Of a stretch of 64,000 bases of DNA, positions 35,061 to 46,961 are shown in pieces. The notes beneath the pieces are model-generated. The model was not told the DNA's origin and made no database searches. It saw only the letters and a list, made by a program, of their open reading frames with translations. Numbering within the stretch: the stretch's first letter is position 1; every line of letters starts with the position of its first letter. The position numbers and the translations under genes are program-made. The DNA is from Mytilus galloprovincialis (Eukaryota; Mollusca; Bivalvia; Mytilida; Mytilidae): NCBI RefSeq assembly GCF_965363235.1, contig NC_134841.1:60161078-60225077 (forward strand), in the 5' to 3' direction.

Positions 35061-36112
35061 CAATGTAACCTATTGGAGTGCAACCCGAGTATAAATCGCA
35101 ATAACCGAAAATTATACCATAGCTATCCATGGTATAGGGTGCTATAAACAGTTTCGTATAAAAAAAACTAGGGGTTATTTTATTCCCCAACTAAAAATAG
35201 ACATGGAGGGAAGTCCCTTTTTATCAACATAATTGGTGAAAAAGTATCATGTTTTTTGTATTTGGTTGTAAAGATTTGTTAATTAACTTCAATTAAAGCA
35301 GGTTGAATGATTAAAATAATTTAAAAAATTAGATTAAATATACATGTTTTGAGGGGAGACAACACTGTAAACAGTCTGTTTTTTGGCAGTGAAAATTGAA
35401 AACTTATTTGCAGCCACTGTAGCTCTTTTCGGAGCAGGCGAACGTACCCTGAAGCATGAATTTTTTGAAAGACCAGGTAAAAATCTATGAAATTCATACA
35501 ACTTTGATTATGAAAAATGTGCAGGTATCATGTCTTCAGGGGTGTGCACATGACCTCAGGCTGATTTCAGGTTTTTTAAGCTTAAATTAGGCAATGTTTT
35601 TCCAAGTTTCTCTGGATAACACTTTTTTATACTATTAAAAGTACACCTTTTTTTTTATTTCATTATAAACTAGAGAACATTCTGATTCCAGTGATATCTA
35701 GTTTTATACAAGTATCTTTATTAATCAGTCCACCACTAAGGGTCACTTATACATGGTCCCTCAAAATATGACGTCATAGAAAAAACTGTTGATTGCACCC
35801 ATAATTTTCACATTTATACCATGGTTTTGTTGTATAAGGTATTCAAAAGAAAAACATTGTCAAGACCTGGCCGCGGCCGTCTGAATTTTTTGATAGAAAC
35901 AACAAAGTCAGTGTGGGGCCACTAAGCTAATTTGCCCGCTTTGCACCAGCTGAAATAAATGATTGCTTAGGGTGGGAATCGAACCCACATACACCAACTC
36001 TCTTGTCCTATATTTTAAATGAACCAAGATTCGCACCCAGAACAAACAAATAAAGTTTTGAAATATGTTGATTTTCGGTTATTAAATGGTAAACTTTCTA
36101 TAGGCTCCACTG
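35061..36112. mobile_element. 1.05-kb element with TA target duplication
   Basis: Left CAATGTAACCTATTGG and right CTATAGGCTCCACTG (inverted CAGTGGAGCCTATAG) are imperfect terminal repeats, flanked by TA at 35059-35060 and 36113-36114. Subterminal ATAACCGAAAAT is also inverted on both sides. Excision restores CTATAGCTGTACAGCTACAT. CAGTG termini and a TA duplication point to the Tc1/mariner superfamily (pogo-like). No transposase frame. A palindromic ACCATAGCTATCCATGGTAT lies at 35116-35135. Confidence 0.65.
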
Positions 36113-36485
36113 TACAGCTACATTTACATGAATCACATCTAACCGTTTGTTTGGCAAGGCGGGTTAGCTTTTAAGGGATGGAGAAGACAGGAAGCACCCC
36201 TTTTTTAACTGTTTAAAGAACTTTAAATATGGTAAACAAATAACCTATTTAATAGTATTTTTAAATGTTGGCTTGCTTTACCCCCACCCCCACTTTAAAA
36301 GTGTTTGATCCACACACGGTTTTTTAAACACTGCTGACATCTAGACTTTTAATGAGGCTACTCTATGTTTGACCGTTAAAATTAGATAGCGTTTTACTCT
36401 AAACAGGAATATATATATGTTAGATATACTGTTCCCAGCTCTGAATGAGCTATTTCTTTTTTTTTTTGGAATTATATTGAAAAAA

Positions 36486-36572
36486 ACCATAGTTTTTGTT
36501 GAAACCCCTCGGCAACCTCACTCAACTTCGTCTCGTGACGTTATTGCCGGGGGTTTCAACAAAAGCTATGGT
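36486..36572. repeat. Hairpin of 29-30 bp arms
   Basis: ACCATAGTTTTTGTTGAAAC, CCCTCGGCAA at 36486-36515 pairs with TTGCCGGGGGTTTCAACAAA, AGCTATGGT at 36544-36572. The loop is 28 bases. A further inverted AATTATA flanks both sides. Likely a miniature foldback element. Confidence 0.75.
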
Positions 36573-36624
36573 ATAATTTACGATACACCACAAAACTGTC
36601 CAAAAGATATGAAATATCTATAAT

Positions 36625-37349
36625 GCGGGGTTCACACATTGCCGATTATTGCTCCCGTTTGAGATCAGACAGCGATACGACACGAAAAGTGAAAAAAGTC
36701 GGATTAGTATCCTCAATTATCTGGAATGTCCTATTATTGTCTGAACACAGTCGTTTTAGTTCGTAACAGATTCCTACTGGTCGGGAAGGGTCCGAATAGT
36801 TCGGCAAAGCACCCCGACAGTTAGGTGCGTCCCGTAACATTCGGGGAAACTCAGCCGATTTTGTCTAGTCGGATTACAATCGTGCCTATGTCGTGACAGA
36901 TTCTGCTGTATCGGATCGAATTCCTAACAATGTTCTGTGTATTCGGGACGGTGTCCTGTGGAACGGGAATGATCTGGAGAAGTCCCGGCGACAATAACAG
37001 AATACAATACGACTGAGACCAGACAAAGCCGTTTGCAATGCGATAGAGCGGACCGTGATAGGATTACGTTCCGACAGTACCTGATCATCCCGATTATGCC
37101 GACAGTTTTCGAACGGATAACTTCCGTCAGCGTCGGTTCACTATCTTGTCACTATCTGATCTCTGTCGGATTACATTCGGTAGCATCGGGACGCAGTCGT
37201 GACAGACTCGGTCGAATTTTACCTGGCGAAAGATACAAATCGAATTTCCATCCACGTTTCACAGGATCTTGATCAGACTTTTGACAAATTTTAATCGGGA
37301 ATGGTCCTGTCAAGGACGGCAGTAAAAATCGTGAATGTGTGACCCCAGC
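36625..37349 (+). mobile_element. Foldback-type element, full copy
   Basis: Ends GCGGGGTTCACACATTGCCG and (inverted) GCTGGGGTCACACATTCACG are imperfect terminal repeats. Its right two thirds match the truncated copy at 5111-5622 in reverse orientation. The interior is rich in TCGGA and CCGA words and carries no frame preserved between the two copies, so it is non-autonomous. Confidence 0.75.
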
Positions 37350-37742
37350 TTAACATATAACTTTGTCATTGTCAGTGAGATTAGCAAATGAATCACTTTC
37401 TCTGTTAATGCAATTAAAATATTTTAATCTAATATTTGAATTATGAAAACAATTTATTAAGAAATGTTTCTCATCATCTAGTACTTTGCATTTTTTGCAA
37501 AGTGAAAGTCTCTCTTCGCGAGGAATTTTAAAATGCCTTCCTTTTTCAATTAATAATGAATGATATCAATATAAGAACATTTGTGAGTATGCTTCAAATA
37601 CTCATAACAAAAAGGCATCCGTAGTGATAAAGGATTGCTGTTATGAACTCGAAGAAAAACACATTCCATGATAGTTATTATCAAAGACTGAGATATTATA
37701 AACGTAACACTCCTTGTATTCATTGACCTTGACTGAAATAGT

Positions 37743-37807
37743 TTTTAATGCAGTGTTCAGTCAAGTACGTATAAAATAAAAATTTTAATGCAGTGTTCAG
37801 TCAAGTA
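37743..37807 (+). repeat. Direct repeat, 42-bp spacing
   Basis: TTTTAATGCAGTGTTCAGTC then AAGTAC occurs at 37743 and again at 37785. It is part of a larger diverged duplication: the TTCATTGACCTT and GGTTTCCATT...CACTGAAG blocks of 37690-38240 recur at 38580-38760. Confidence 0.7.
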
Positions 37808-37811
37808 CTTA

Positions 37812-38050
37812 GGCAGCAACCATTTGATTTTCTGGAGGGGGCTATGGTATTTATTTCGCGACAAGTCGAAACAATTTTTTTCTTTTAATTTTAGCATTAC
37901 ATATAGTGGCAGCTGAGGGTGAAACAAACAATTTTTTTTTCTCAGAATCAAAAACAAATATTTTTTCTCCAAAAACTGGAAACAAACTTTTTTTTCCAAA
38001 AAAAAAACATAGCCCCCCCCCCTCCCCCAGAAAATCAAATGGTTGCTGCC
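37812..38050. mobile_element. Harbinger-like MITE, TSD TTA
   Basis: GGCAGCAACCATTTGATTTT, CTGG is inverted at 38050 (CCAGAAAATCAAATGGTTGC, TGCC). TTA flanks at 37809-37811 and 38051-38053. The interior is G-rich then T/A-rich, and the minus strand holds chance frames only. TIR sequence and 3-bp duplication fit PIF/Harbinger. It splits a locus whose empty relative lies at about 38690 (GGTTTCCATTTTTTTTC). Confidence 0.75.
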
Positions 38051-38202
38051 TTATGAAATAAAATTTGTGGTTTCCATTAATTATAAAAGCCACTGAAGCA
38101 AGATATCTATATTGACCTGTAATGGTTACTTTTATAAATTGTGACTTGGATGGGGAGAGTTGTCTCATTGACACTCATACCACATCTTCTTATATCTATA
38201 TA

Positions 38203-38246
38203 GGTTTTGAAAATATAAGTAAAGGTTTTGAAAATATAAGTAAATA
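38203..38246 (+). repeat. 22-bp tandem duplication
   Basis: AGGTTTTGAAAATATAAGTA occurs twice in tandem, and once more, diverged, at 38733. The segment 38247-39204 otherwise shows no gene. Confidence 0.7.
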
Positions 38247-39204
38247 AACTGGCTTTATGATTTCATGTTGGTCAGTTATGCAGTATGCCTCTCCATTTAA
38301 CAAAGATCAATAAAAAGTTATGGTCACTGGGGAGAGTGGACTCGGCAACTGCATGACATATGTTTATTATTTCTTCCCTGTCCCGTGGTTGTATTTATAT
38401 TCTGGTGATGTATTTGACACTGTGTTATTTGTTTACTTCACGTTTGCCATCAATTCCATTAGGGTAAATTGAATAAAGATTTGAATATATACATCCCAAT
38501 TGCGGCCCCTACGACACTCAAATGAATTTGAAAAAAAATATATGTAATAATAATAATTCCATGACATTAATAAGCTTAACACTCCTTTTATTCATTGACC
38601 TTCGAATAGTCTGGTTAAGCATTAATCAATCAGCAGGTGAGTGATCTAGACCTTACTGCATTAATCAGTCAGGTACGTATCAATCAAATTTGGGGTTTCC
38701 ATTTTTTTTCTAAAATTAAAAGTCACTGAAGTAAGATTGGTTTTGAAAAGATAAGTAAATATATACATATATATATAGTATCTATTGTAAGTACATGTTT
38801 AGTACATCAAAATATTATTTTCATACAATTCAATTAGAATTTACAGACGTCAACGTTTTAAACATAAGTTCATGGTGGGTTTAAATTGTTGAAGATGTTA
38901 TCGACTGTACGATTAAAGTACGATAAACATGTTATCGAAAGGATCAGATTATTTGCCCATACTTTTAAAGAGAACGTTCATTCCTCCCCTTTTTTCGTTT
39001 TATTACATTGCAGAGTGTAATATCTCATATGTCGAAAGCATAAAACAGTGTTCGCAAAATGCGCTTCTGAATATTGTATTAGACATTTATAAATATTTCT
39101 TGGTGTTTTATTACTCCAAATCATAACACTGTATTCTACAGATGGAAGAATTTCGCTAACAAATATGCAGATCATGCAAATACAGTTGTAAAATAAAGAC
39201 AAAG

Positions 39205-40494
39205 CAGGGGCGTAGCTAGAAAGAAACGATGTGGAAGCAAAAATGTTGGGACCCTATTATGCAGATTTTTTTTTTTCGGTTTTCGGTCATAGGACGGTTA
39301 AAAGAGGAGCTATACGTAGATAAAAATTTATGAATGTAAAACTATTAAAAAATCTTCTGAATATAGTAATACATAAACAACACATATTTGTGATACAGAA
39401 TTTACTCAAAATTGTCCAAAATCTTCTCTTCGGGTCTGGGCAGAAACAACTGAACTTCTCTATTACTTTGTCAACATTCACACTCAAATCCCGAAATGCT
39501 ATGTAACTTTCGTTGTTCATTGTTGATCGTACATTTGTTTTCAATTACATACGTAGAACCGTGACTGATAGATCTCAGGGCCATCATGGCATGGTAGCAC
39601 TCGCGAGATGTTATAAACCAGCGTACGTGTTCGGCATCGAGCGACCTCCCAATTGAATTCGTCAAAATTACATGCTAGGTCAGTTTCGTATGTTTCAGAC
39701 AATATTGAGATTTGTTCGTTTGCCAGTGATATTTCCTACAACACGATGAAGCAGATACAGCACAAAGAAGCGATTTTCTGATAACTTGACGCGACTCCAC
39801 TGTCCAGTTGCCTTATCAAATGGTATATGAACGCAAAAAATAATGAGACTTTCCAATACTGTTTTGGCGTGGTTGTAGGGTGATTGTCTCCGGTAGTCTG
39901 TCAACCACATCACCTCGGCATATTTTCAATGATATCGAAGGAATCTGATAATTAATGCCGATTGGTACATCTCATTCCAAACTGATAAACTACACTGTAA
40001 AATGTGCTCCAAAACTACATATCTTTAATACTTAGACTGAGTATTACAAATTCAAAAGTAAAAATCTTGTAAAAATTACAAGTAACCTTCCGATTTTGTC
40101 ATAATCTCCAAAAAAAAATTTATTTTGAAACCAAATGTCGTTATAATAATTTAATGATATTTCATCAATTAAAAAAAGTGACAACATAGGTGTTTCCTTT
40201 AACATTCAATTTATAAATTTTTATTTTGCCATTTCTTTTTTTGAATGCCGAATCAATGTGAACGCAACTTCGGAGCTACGATCTTTTTCTGAATGAACAG
40301 CTTCATCAACACTTGTAACTAGGTTGTCAAACTAATATCCGGGATAGACGGAAAAGACACCAACAGTCTCCGATTCCGATTGACCAACTCATCCTTCTCT
40401 CTTCTGCTTTTTTTTTTTTTTTTTTTTTTTTTGTTGTTTTGTGAAAACGACGTGGATGCACGTGCTGTCGTGCCTCCGGGTAGCTACGCCCCTG
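39205..40494 (-). mobile_element. hAT-like transposon remnant
   Basis: CAGGGGCGTAGCTA at the left is inverted at 40481-40494, and CAAAG flanks both ends (39200-39204 and 40495-40499). CAGGGGCGTAGC is typical of hAT termini, although hAT duplications are normally 8 bp, so the 5-bp match may be partial. On the minus strand several overlapping short frames (39913-39287) suggest a decayed transposase, but no conserved motif is left that I can name. A T-run of about 20 lies at 40411-40431. Confidence 0.55.
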
Positions 40495-40631
40495 CAAAGA
40501 AAGTCTGTAAAAACGAGGGTATATTGAAAAGGGATAGAAATTTTGCCTTTCAAGAGGCCACCTACGTACCCCTTCTTCCCCCAAAAAAGTTGTTACAATG
40601 GTTCTTAAAAAAGCGTGAATACCCTCTTTAA

Positions 40632-40840
40632 GCCCAAGTCCCACTAAACCACGATAGCACCACGCTCACCGCAATCTAAAAAAAATTCAGATCGTGGTGA
40701 GCTCGCAGTATGAGCGGCATGAAAACGTAAATTTTCGTTTCAGTCTCGTTGCTACTACGTCCACATTTACGCTGCTATGTGTACCGATCCTTCTACGATT
40801 ATACCGCACGTTCTCACCACGCTTATTCTGCGACCTCATT
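40632..40840. mobile_element. Foldback element, left half (interrupted by a LINE)
   Basis: GCCCAAGTCCCACTAAACCA followed by many CTACG, CACGAT and CACGCT words. The same word content resumes at 42114-42300 after the truncated LINE, so the LINE at 40841-42113 inserted into it. A similar element lies at 44540-44960. Confidence 0.55.
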
Positions 40841-42113
40841 ATAATAATAATAATAATAATAATATCTTTATTTAGAGAGAGTAACTCATTTGGATTACAC
40901 CAATTTTCAATAAGGCTCTCTTAATACAATAATAATTACATTACAAATAAACAATGCATCAATAATAATGGTAAATAAAAATTATGTACAATTTAAAATA
41001 CAATAAACAATTATGATATGGCATTACAGTAAAAATATGATGGTAATGTTAAAAGTACATAGATTTGTATTTATGTTTAAATTCGGATACTGTATTTGAT
41101 TTTTTTTATTGAATTAGGAAGAGCATTCCACACTTTTGGTCCATTGTACGAGAAACTAGACTTATACAACTCTGTATTTGGTTTTGGAATAATAAAATTA
41201 TCTGAGGATGAAAATCTCGTATTATATTTTTGGTTTGCAGAAGCTGATACAATAAGACTGGACATATATTCTGGAGCTAAGCCATGTTTTGCCTTATACA
41301 TTAGTAATGATTTGTGATAAAGTATTCTTTGTGTGATTGGCACAATGTTACATTCGTGAAATAATTCTCTTGAAGGTTTGGTGTAATCATGTTCGTCTAA
41401 AATTATTCTTGCTGCCCTTTTTGCAGTTTTAGTAAACTATCTAATAGAAAGTTATTACAGTTTCCCCATATTGAACAACAATAATCTAAGTGAGGTAAAA
41501 CGTAAGCGTTATAGTACATTTGTCTAGCTTTATGATTTAGATATTTCTTTATCCTTTTTAGTAAAGCTAAAGAAGAGTTAACTTTTTTGATAATATAATC
41601 GATATGAGAAGACCAAGATAGAGATGCATCAATAAAAACATCTAGAACTTTTTCACATGTACTTTCTATAATTTGTTGTCCATTTAAAGCAAGATTAATG
41701 TTTTCATTTGATGTAACGGAAAGCTTTTGTTTAGATCCAATGCATATAGCTTTCGTTTTAGATACATTTACAGCCATTTTATTGTCATCACACCAGCGAA
41801 AAATATCTCGTAAAACCGTATTAAGTGTTTGACTGATGCAACTTTTGTTTTGTCCAATGACTGATATGGTGCTATCATCAGCAAATAAATCGGTGTTATG
41901 ATTAGGATTAGACAAAGGAAGATCATTAATAAAAATTAAAAACAACACCGGTCCTAATACGGATCCTTGAGGTACACCCGTTTTTTGTTTTTGTACGTCT
42001 GAAAATGTATTTGAAATAGATACTTTCTGATATCTGTCAGCCAAATATGATGTAAACCAACGTAATGAAGTATAAGCTAATTTGTATTTGTTTAATTTTT
42101 GAACGATTATCAC
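40841..42113 (-). pseudogene. 5'-truncated copy of the RNase H/esterase LINE
   Basis: Read on the minus strand it starts within RT (QKLNKYKLAYTSLRWFTSYL), keeps PQGSVLGPVLFLIFINDLP and FADDS, and ends with the same 3' untranslated block and (TTA)n tail as the full copy. One base is lost in an A-run at about 41419 (AAAAAGGGCAGC against AAAAAAGGGCAGC), shifting the frame after LLKLQK. The rest of the C-terminus (QRILYHKSLLMYKAKHGLAP) continues in another frame. The region before QKL was never copied. Confidence 0.9.
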
Positions 42114-42300
42114 GCTCTTTCTACGCTCATCACGTCCTCACTACGACCATAACAAGATTTATTCGATTGCAACATGATCTTACCATGCTACTACTGCGAT
42201 TATAACACGCGCTTATATTTACCCCGGTCATAATACGATCATATCACGATCATACCGCGATCTTACTGCACTCTTAGCAATAACGTCAACATCGTGTTCC
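42114..42300. mobile_element. Foldback element, right half
   Basis: CACGCTCTTTCTACGCTCAT, CACGTCCTCACTACGACC and repeats of ACGATCATA continue the degenerate CTACG/CACGAT composition of 40632-40840. The right boundary is not sharp. From 42301 to 43819 I see no supported gene. Confidence 0.5.
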
Positions 42301-43819
42301 ACATAAATATTATATATCATTCCTTCAATTTCTCATTGATACAAAATCATTTAAAGTGATATCCAAAATTTGAAAATAACTTGAGTGACCAAGAAAAATC
42401 TAAGTAAACGAAGACAGCAACAAGGAACTTCATACATGTATGACCACAGAATGAAGACGTACAGAAAACTTAAAAAGTAAATGACCAAGCTGGACTCCTC
42501 CAAAAAAACTTGAAATCGAGCACGGATCAGGTGCACCAGTAGAAAAAGAATGTATTTCATCCTGTAATCAATGGGAAAAATCGTTTTCCTGTTTGCAACT
42601 GTCACAATATGACGATCTATACTGGTCTAATACTGTCCTGTGTCTGATCTCCTTTCCATTTCATTGTCCTGAATATGCATGCAATATTTGCCACTTGACA
42701 TTAAACAACCATTCGACAATTAATTTTGTCCACATTGCGGACCAGTTTCATGACTCTTTTCACAAGTTGCCAATAAAATCTGATAAGATATTAACTCAAT
42801 ATAAAAAAAAGATATAAAAGTCAATCATAATTTTGATAATCACTCAATCAGTCGAAAAATACGGGTTAAAAACGTTCTAATAAAAATGTGATTTTTCATG
42901 CATGCGCAGCTCCTTACTGAGTAACTGAAAGTGAAATGTTGCTACTCATTTCTCAATTTAAGGGAACGGAAGCATTCTAATCAAACCTTAAGAACATACT
43001 CACCCCTTCTCGTCCAATGAAAAGTCAGTTTTTTGCCCTCTAATTTTCACTAGTACATGGTTTTCCATGCACTATGAAATGCTATACATGAATGACTTTT
43101 CATTGTCAGTTAAATTGAATTATGAAAGTGAACTCTAAATAGCTGCACTAACGAACTGTTACGAAGTGTACAATCCCCTAAGGCATTTTCCTTGGGAAAA
43201 TAGCCTACTGATTACAGATGAATGAGAAAAGATTGAAATAAAAACCTTTTGAATTTTGCAAAATTTCATGCATTTTCTAATGGTACACATAATAGAATAC
43301 ACAAAAAAAATATGGTAAGGATAAATAAAATGATATTTCTTTAATTAATATACCTTACATTTGAGGGATTATTTTTCTTTCCTTCAAAAAAACACAATGT
43401 CAGACTGGTGATATATAAAGCAAAGGGTTGTCGGAGAAACGCAATACATTTAAATTTATCAATAAAAAGTAAGCATTTAATGTTTAATGGTCTGAATTCA
43501 AATATTCATACAGAGAGTTTTATATCTATAAATAAAAAATCAAATTCCAAAAAGGGGATTTATATAACATTGTGTTGCTTTTTAAAATAAAAAAAAATGT
43601 AAAGATGTATGAGTATTAAAATTTACCTGAAGCAGAAGAAACACAATTTATCCTTCACCAACTATGTCCGTGCTATTTCATTTCATTCATTGAAATGATC
43701 ATTACCTATGTTTTATATTTAGTTCATTATAAAAAGTGAACTCTTATTTAGGTTTGAATATTACAATGGGAAAGGAAAATTTTGTAAGGTCACTCGAAAG
43801 TGTGAATATGTTCTAAATT

Positions 43820-43916
43820 GGTCAGACAATACTTGATCATGTTTTATGAAGATTTAAGCCCTCGGCTTCGCCTTGGGCTTAAATCTTCATAAAACATGAC
43901 CAAGTATTGTCTAACC
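43820..43916. repeat. Near-perfect 97-bp hairpin
   Basis: GGTCAGACAATACTTGATCA, TGTTTTATGAAGATTTAAGC, CC pairs with 43875-43916 with only two mismatches over 42 bases; the loop is 13 bases (TCGGCTTCGCCTT). It resembles a miniature transposon or a pre-miRNA-like foldback. CCAAGTATTGT is repeated again at 43929. Confidence 0.85.
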
Positions 43917-44539
43917 TATAAATAGAAACCAAGTATTGTTTTTTTAACTATTCAGAACTATGAAAAATAATAGCAATGTATACGCATGCGCAGTAATCGT
44001 GAATCTATTTTTCGTGACGAAATGTATTTAATATCAAAGTGGCGAAAATGGGTCCCCCTCGCCAAATAAAAACACTGTTTTTCTCACATGTTTGCACGTG
44101 TTTTACTACTGAATATTTATGATCTCGGGGCAATTTAAAAAATCGTTTAACTTTATTAAATAGTTAAATTCATTAAATGGCGAATATGGGCGCCCGACTT
44201 TACGTATAGTTTTTCGGAAACAACGCAGTCATGCAACCAAAATCTGCGTAAGGGTGAGGGTAGAGGTAGAGACAGAGGCAGATCTGATAGTAACGAATCA
44301 TGATCCAGAAGATATATGTCGGACCGACTAATCCAACCTGAATCACAAATGATTGCTGGTCCATCAAGTTCAATGACGATGTTTTAGTAAACGATAGTAG
44401 GGATGACACAAATGTGTCAAGCATGGTTGAGCCGTTGGCTGAGAAAAAGGACAAGAGGTCAAAATTACATACAGACAATCAAAAGCTGGAGAGATTTATA
44501 AATTGTATATGCCAATGACAATGAGCATGATGATCCGGT

Positions 44540-44960
44540 AGTATTATAAACGTAGACGGGTCGTAATAACAGCGTGATGAGGACGGCATAGGCGTGCTAA
44601 AATCGTACTATGGTCTTGAACAGCTTGATAAAAGCGTGGCATAGACGAGGTATAGTCGTAGTGGACGTGTGTTTGGGTCGCGGTACGAACGTAATGGTCG
44701 TAGTGAGATCGTAGTAAAGTCGCTGTGAGATCGTATCGCAGTCTCCCCGACTAGAATCGCGCTTTCGCTACGCTGTTGCTCCGATGGCACGACAACCTTA
44801 CTGCGCTCTCACTACGCTTCTTCTACGACCTGAATTCGCCACGACTGCACCACGATTGTTTTGAACATGTTCAAAGTTGGACACGCTCATCACGATCATG
44901 AAGACATCACCAAGACCGTACGACCTTACTACGATCTGCACGATCGCACTCGATAGTTAG
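44540..44960. mobile_element. Foldback element rich in GTAG/CTAC words
   Basis: The left half carries GTAGTGAGATCGTAGTAAAG and GTCGTAGTGG; the right half carries the complements CACTACGC, TTCTACGACC and CTTACTACGATC. The change of strand is near 44740. Similar composition is seen at 40632-42300. No conserved frame. Confidence 0.55.
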
Positions 44961-45825
44961 TTCGATGCCGTTTAGACTAAAATACACACGAAACGAAGTT
45001 TCATATTTTCGAGCCCACCCCCTGTAAATTGTTTATTCAAGACTTTTCAAACTTTGGATAAATGTTTTACTTTGTTATAAATCGAATATGAAAATTTGAG
45101 TGTCTAATCGCCTTTTCGACAGCATTCGTGTACATTACTTTTTAAGAAAAAGAACTAACGAAAAAGGATTTCATACTGCATTTATGGTATCATCCTATTA
45201 CTAGTATTTCGTAGGACATTTTCTGTATACTGTATATTTACAGCACCCCCAGTTCTTCATTTTCAAACCATTATTCGACTGTCTGTAAGTTCTATTCGGG
45301 TCCTCATACATTAAATATTGTTAGCACAAAATTAAAACTGACCTTAAAAGCGCAGCGCCGAATTTGAGGAACCTATTTTATTCTGGTTGTTATAGCTTGT
45401 GATTAACGGGTTGCATTCACAACATGTTTATGCATGTTTATGCAATTTGAATACTGTACTCAAAGCACTGGATACAACAGTAATGTAAAACGGACACAGA
45501 GCATGACTTAGTACGGAGGAATAACAGAATACAATAAATAATGTATCTATAATTCATATTAACAATTAAAGTATTTAATCGTATCGTCCATACTATTACT
45601 TTTTCCATGCATAATAAATAAATTACTATTAAAATGTTAACGGGATGGATGAGTTAAGCAATCAGCCAATAAGACAACCAATATAAATCAATGACTTGGT
45701 TTTTTTTAAGTAAAAATTAACTGTTGTGTATAATTTTAAAAATATTCACACGTTAAACTTCAACCCCACCTATTCACCGAGTTTAAGCCGATTCTTAAAT
45801 TTTTTATGGTCTTTTACAATTCATA
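44961..45825. other. Intergenic AT-rich sequence, no gene seen
   Basis: Unique-looking AT-rich sequence. I see no repeat family and no splice-bounded exon. Confidence 0.4.
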
Positions 45826-45939
45826 ATGCAAGTACTTCTAGTTTATGCATTTTCTCCCATTGTTGTAGCACTGCAACTAGGAGAACTCAATCAAAACAAC
45901 CAAGATAACATGGTTGGAAGAGCCTTTCCTTTGCCGACA
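45826..45939 (+). CDS. Candidate first exon with signal peptide (weak)
   Basis: ATG at 45826 opens MQVLLVYAFSPIVVALQLGE then LNQNNQDNMVGRAFPLPT, and a GTAAAC donor follows at 45940 in phase 0. The hydrophobic N-terminus resembles a secretion signal. I found no convincing acceptor and second exon downstream, so this could be chance. Confidence 0.2.
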
Positions 45940-46888
45940 GTAAACATTGAATATGTTTTAGGAATAATCATATTTCGTAAATGTAAATGTTCATGTTTTA
46001 AGATGCATATTGTCTCCTGGGTGACAAAACAATTGCACTAAGGTACTCTGATTTTCGAAGAATGTACCGGTTATTTATATTTGAGGGAGATAAGTCGCAA
46101 TTTTAGTCAATGAAACTAAATGAAGACTTTTTTCAATCAAAATGCCATCAATGACATTTTTGAATAATCTTAGTGCATAAACTTTGCATTCATTTAACTA
46201 GATCAATGTATGTAACTTATTGGAGTGTGTTACCACACATTTTCGTGTCAGCTGGTTTTTTACGAGAGTGCATTCATCCTAATATGGGAATTCCATAATC
46301 AAACAGCATATCACTATATAATAAAAAATGTATTTAAATTGAAGTACACATATTTTATATTATTTAATTCGGGCGGAATTATAATTATAGGGATGCCTTG
46401 CAATTAACCTTAGTACTAAATGTGTTGGTGAGGATTCAGAAAGGTAAGATCAATGTCACGCAAAACCAGTCAGTTAAACTTTAAGGCGATTTTCAAAATT
46501 TTGAAATTCTTGTACACGATGCATGTGATTTACCGAATAGATCGAGAGGTAAAATATTACTATAAAAGTATGTTACCATTGAAAACGAATTTCAAGAAAA
46601 TATGCAGTTTTAAGTAAACTGGACAACCCATCTCGTTTGGGTTGCGAACTAATCACATCACTAAGCATACTAACTTACTTAGAAGAAATGACAAAGCTAG
46701 TCGGTTTATAGTAGGAAAAATGTTCTCGGGTGGATGGTTTACACAATGTATGTCATCTATGAACTAAACCCTTGTGAACTAAAAAAGAAATGCAGGATTC
46801 TTATTCCTATCATATAATATTCTCGTCCTGAATATGATCTGTGATATTTGCCGTGGATGTTATTCATCTATCCGATCTGATAAATATT

Positions 46889-46897
46889 TATAAATAG
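46889..46897 (+). promoter_or_regulatory. Candidate TATA box
   Basis: TATAAATAG is a consensus TATA element. ACCATGG, a strong Kozak match, lies 45 bases downstream at 46931-46937. The short open stretch MESLQNTTV ends at a TTTGTAAGA donor (GT at 46962). No second exon could be assigned, so the promoter is suggested by motif spacing only. Confidence 0.35.
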
Positions 46898-46961
46898 CGG
46901 CTTCAATAAAGCAAACAATTGGAAAACAGAACCATGGAGTCACTGCAAAACACGACCGTTT

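Noticed and set aside
35915-36010. tRNA gene with A and B boxes
   Set aside because: A T-arm is present on the minus strand, but the A-box-like TTAGCTTAGTGG lies on the wrong side and no acceptor stem pairs.
44200-44478. Minus-strand 92-codon frame
   Set aside because: Low-complexity hydrophobic composition, no splice or start context, and it adjoins foldback elements.
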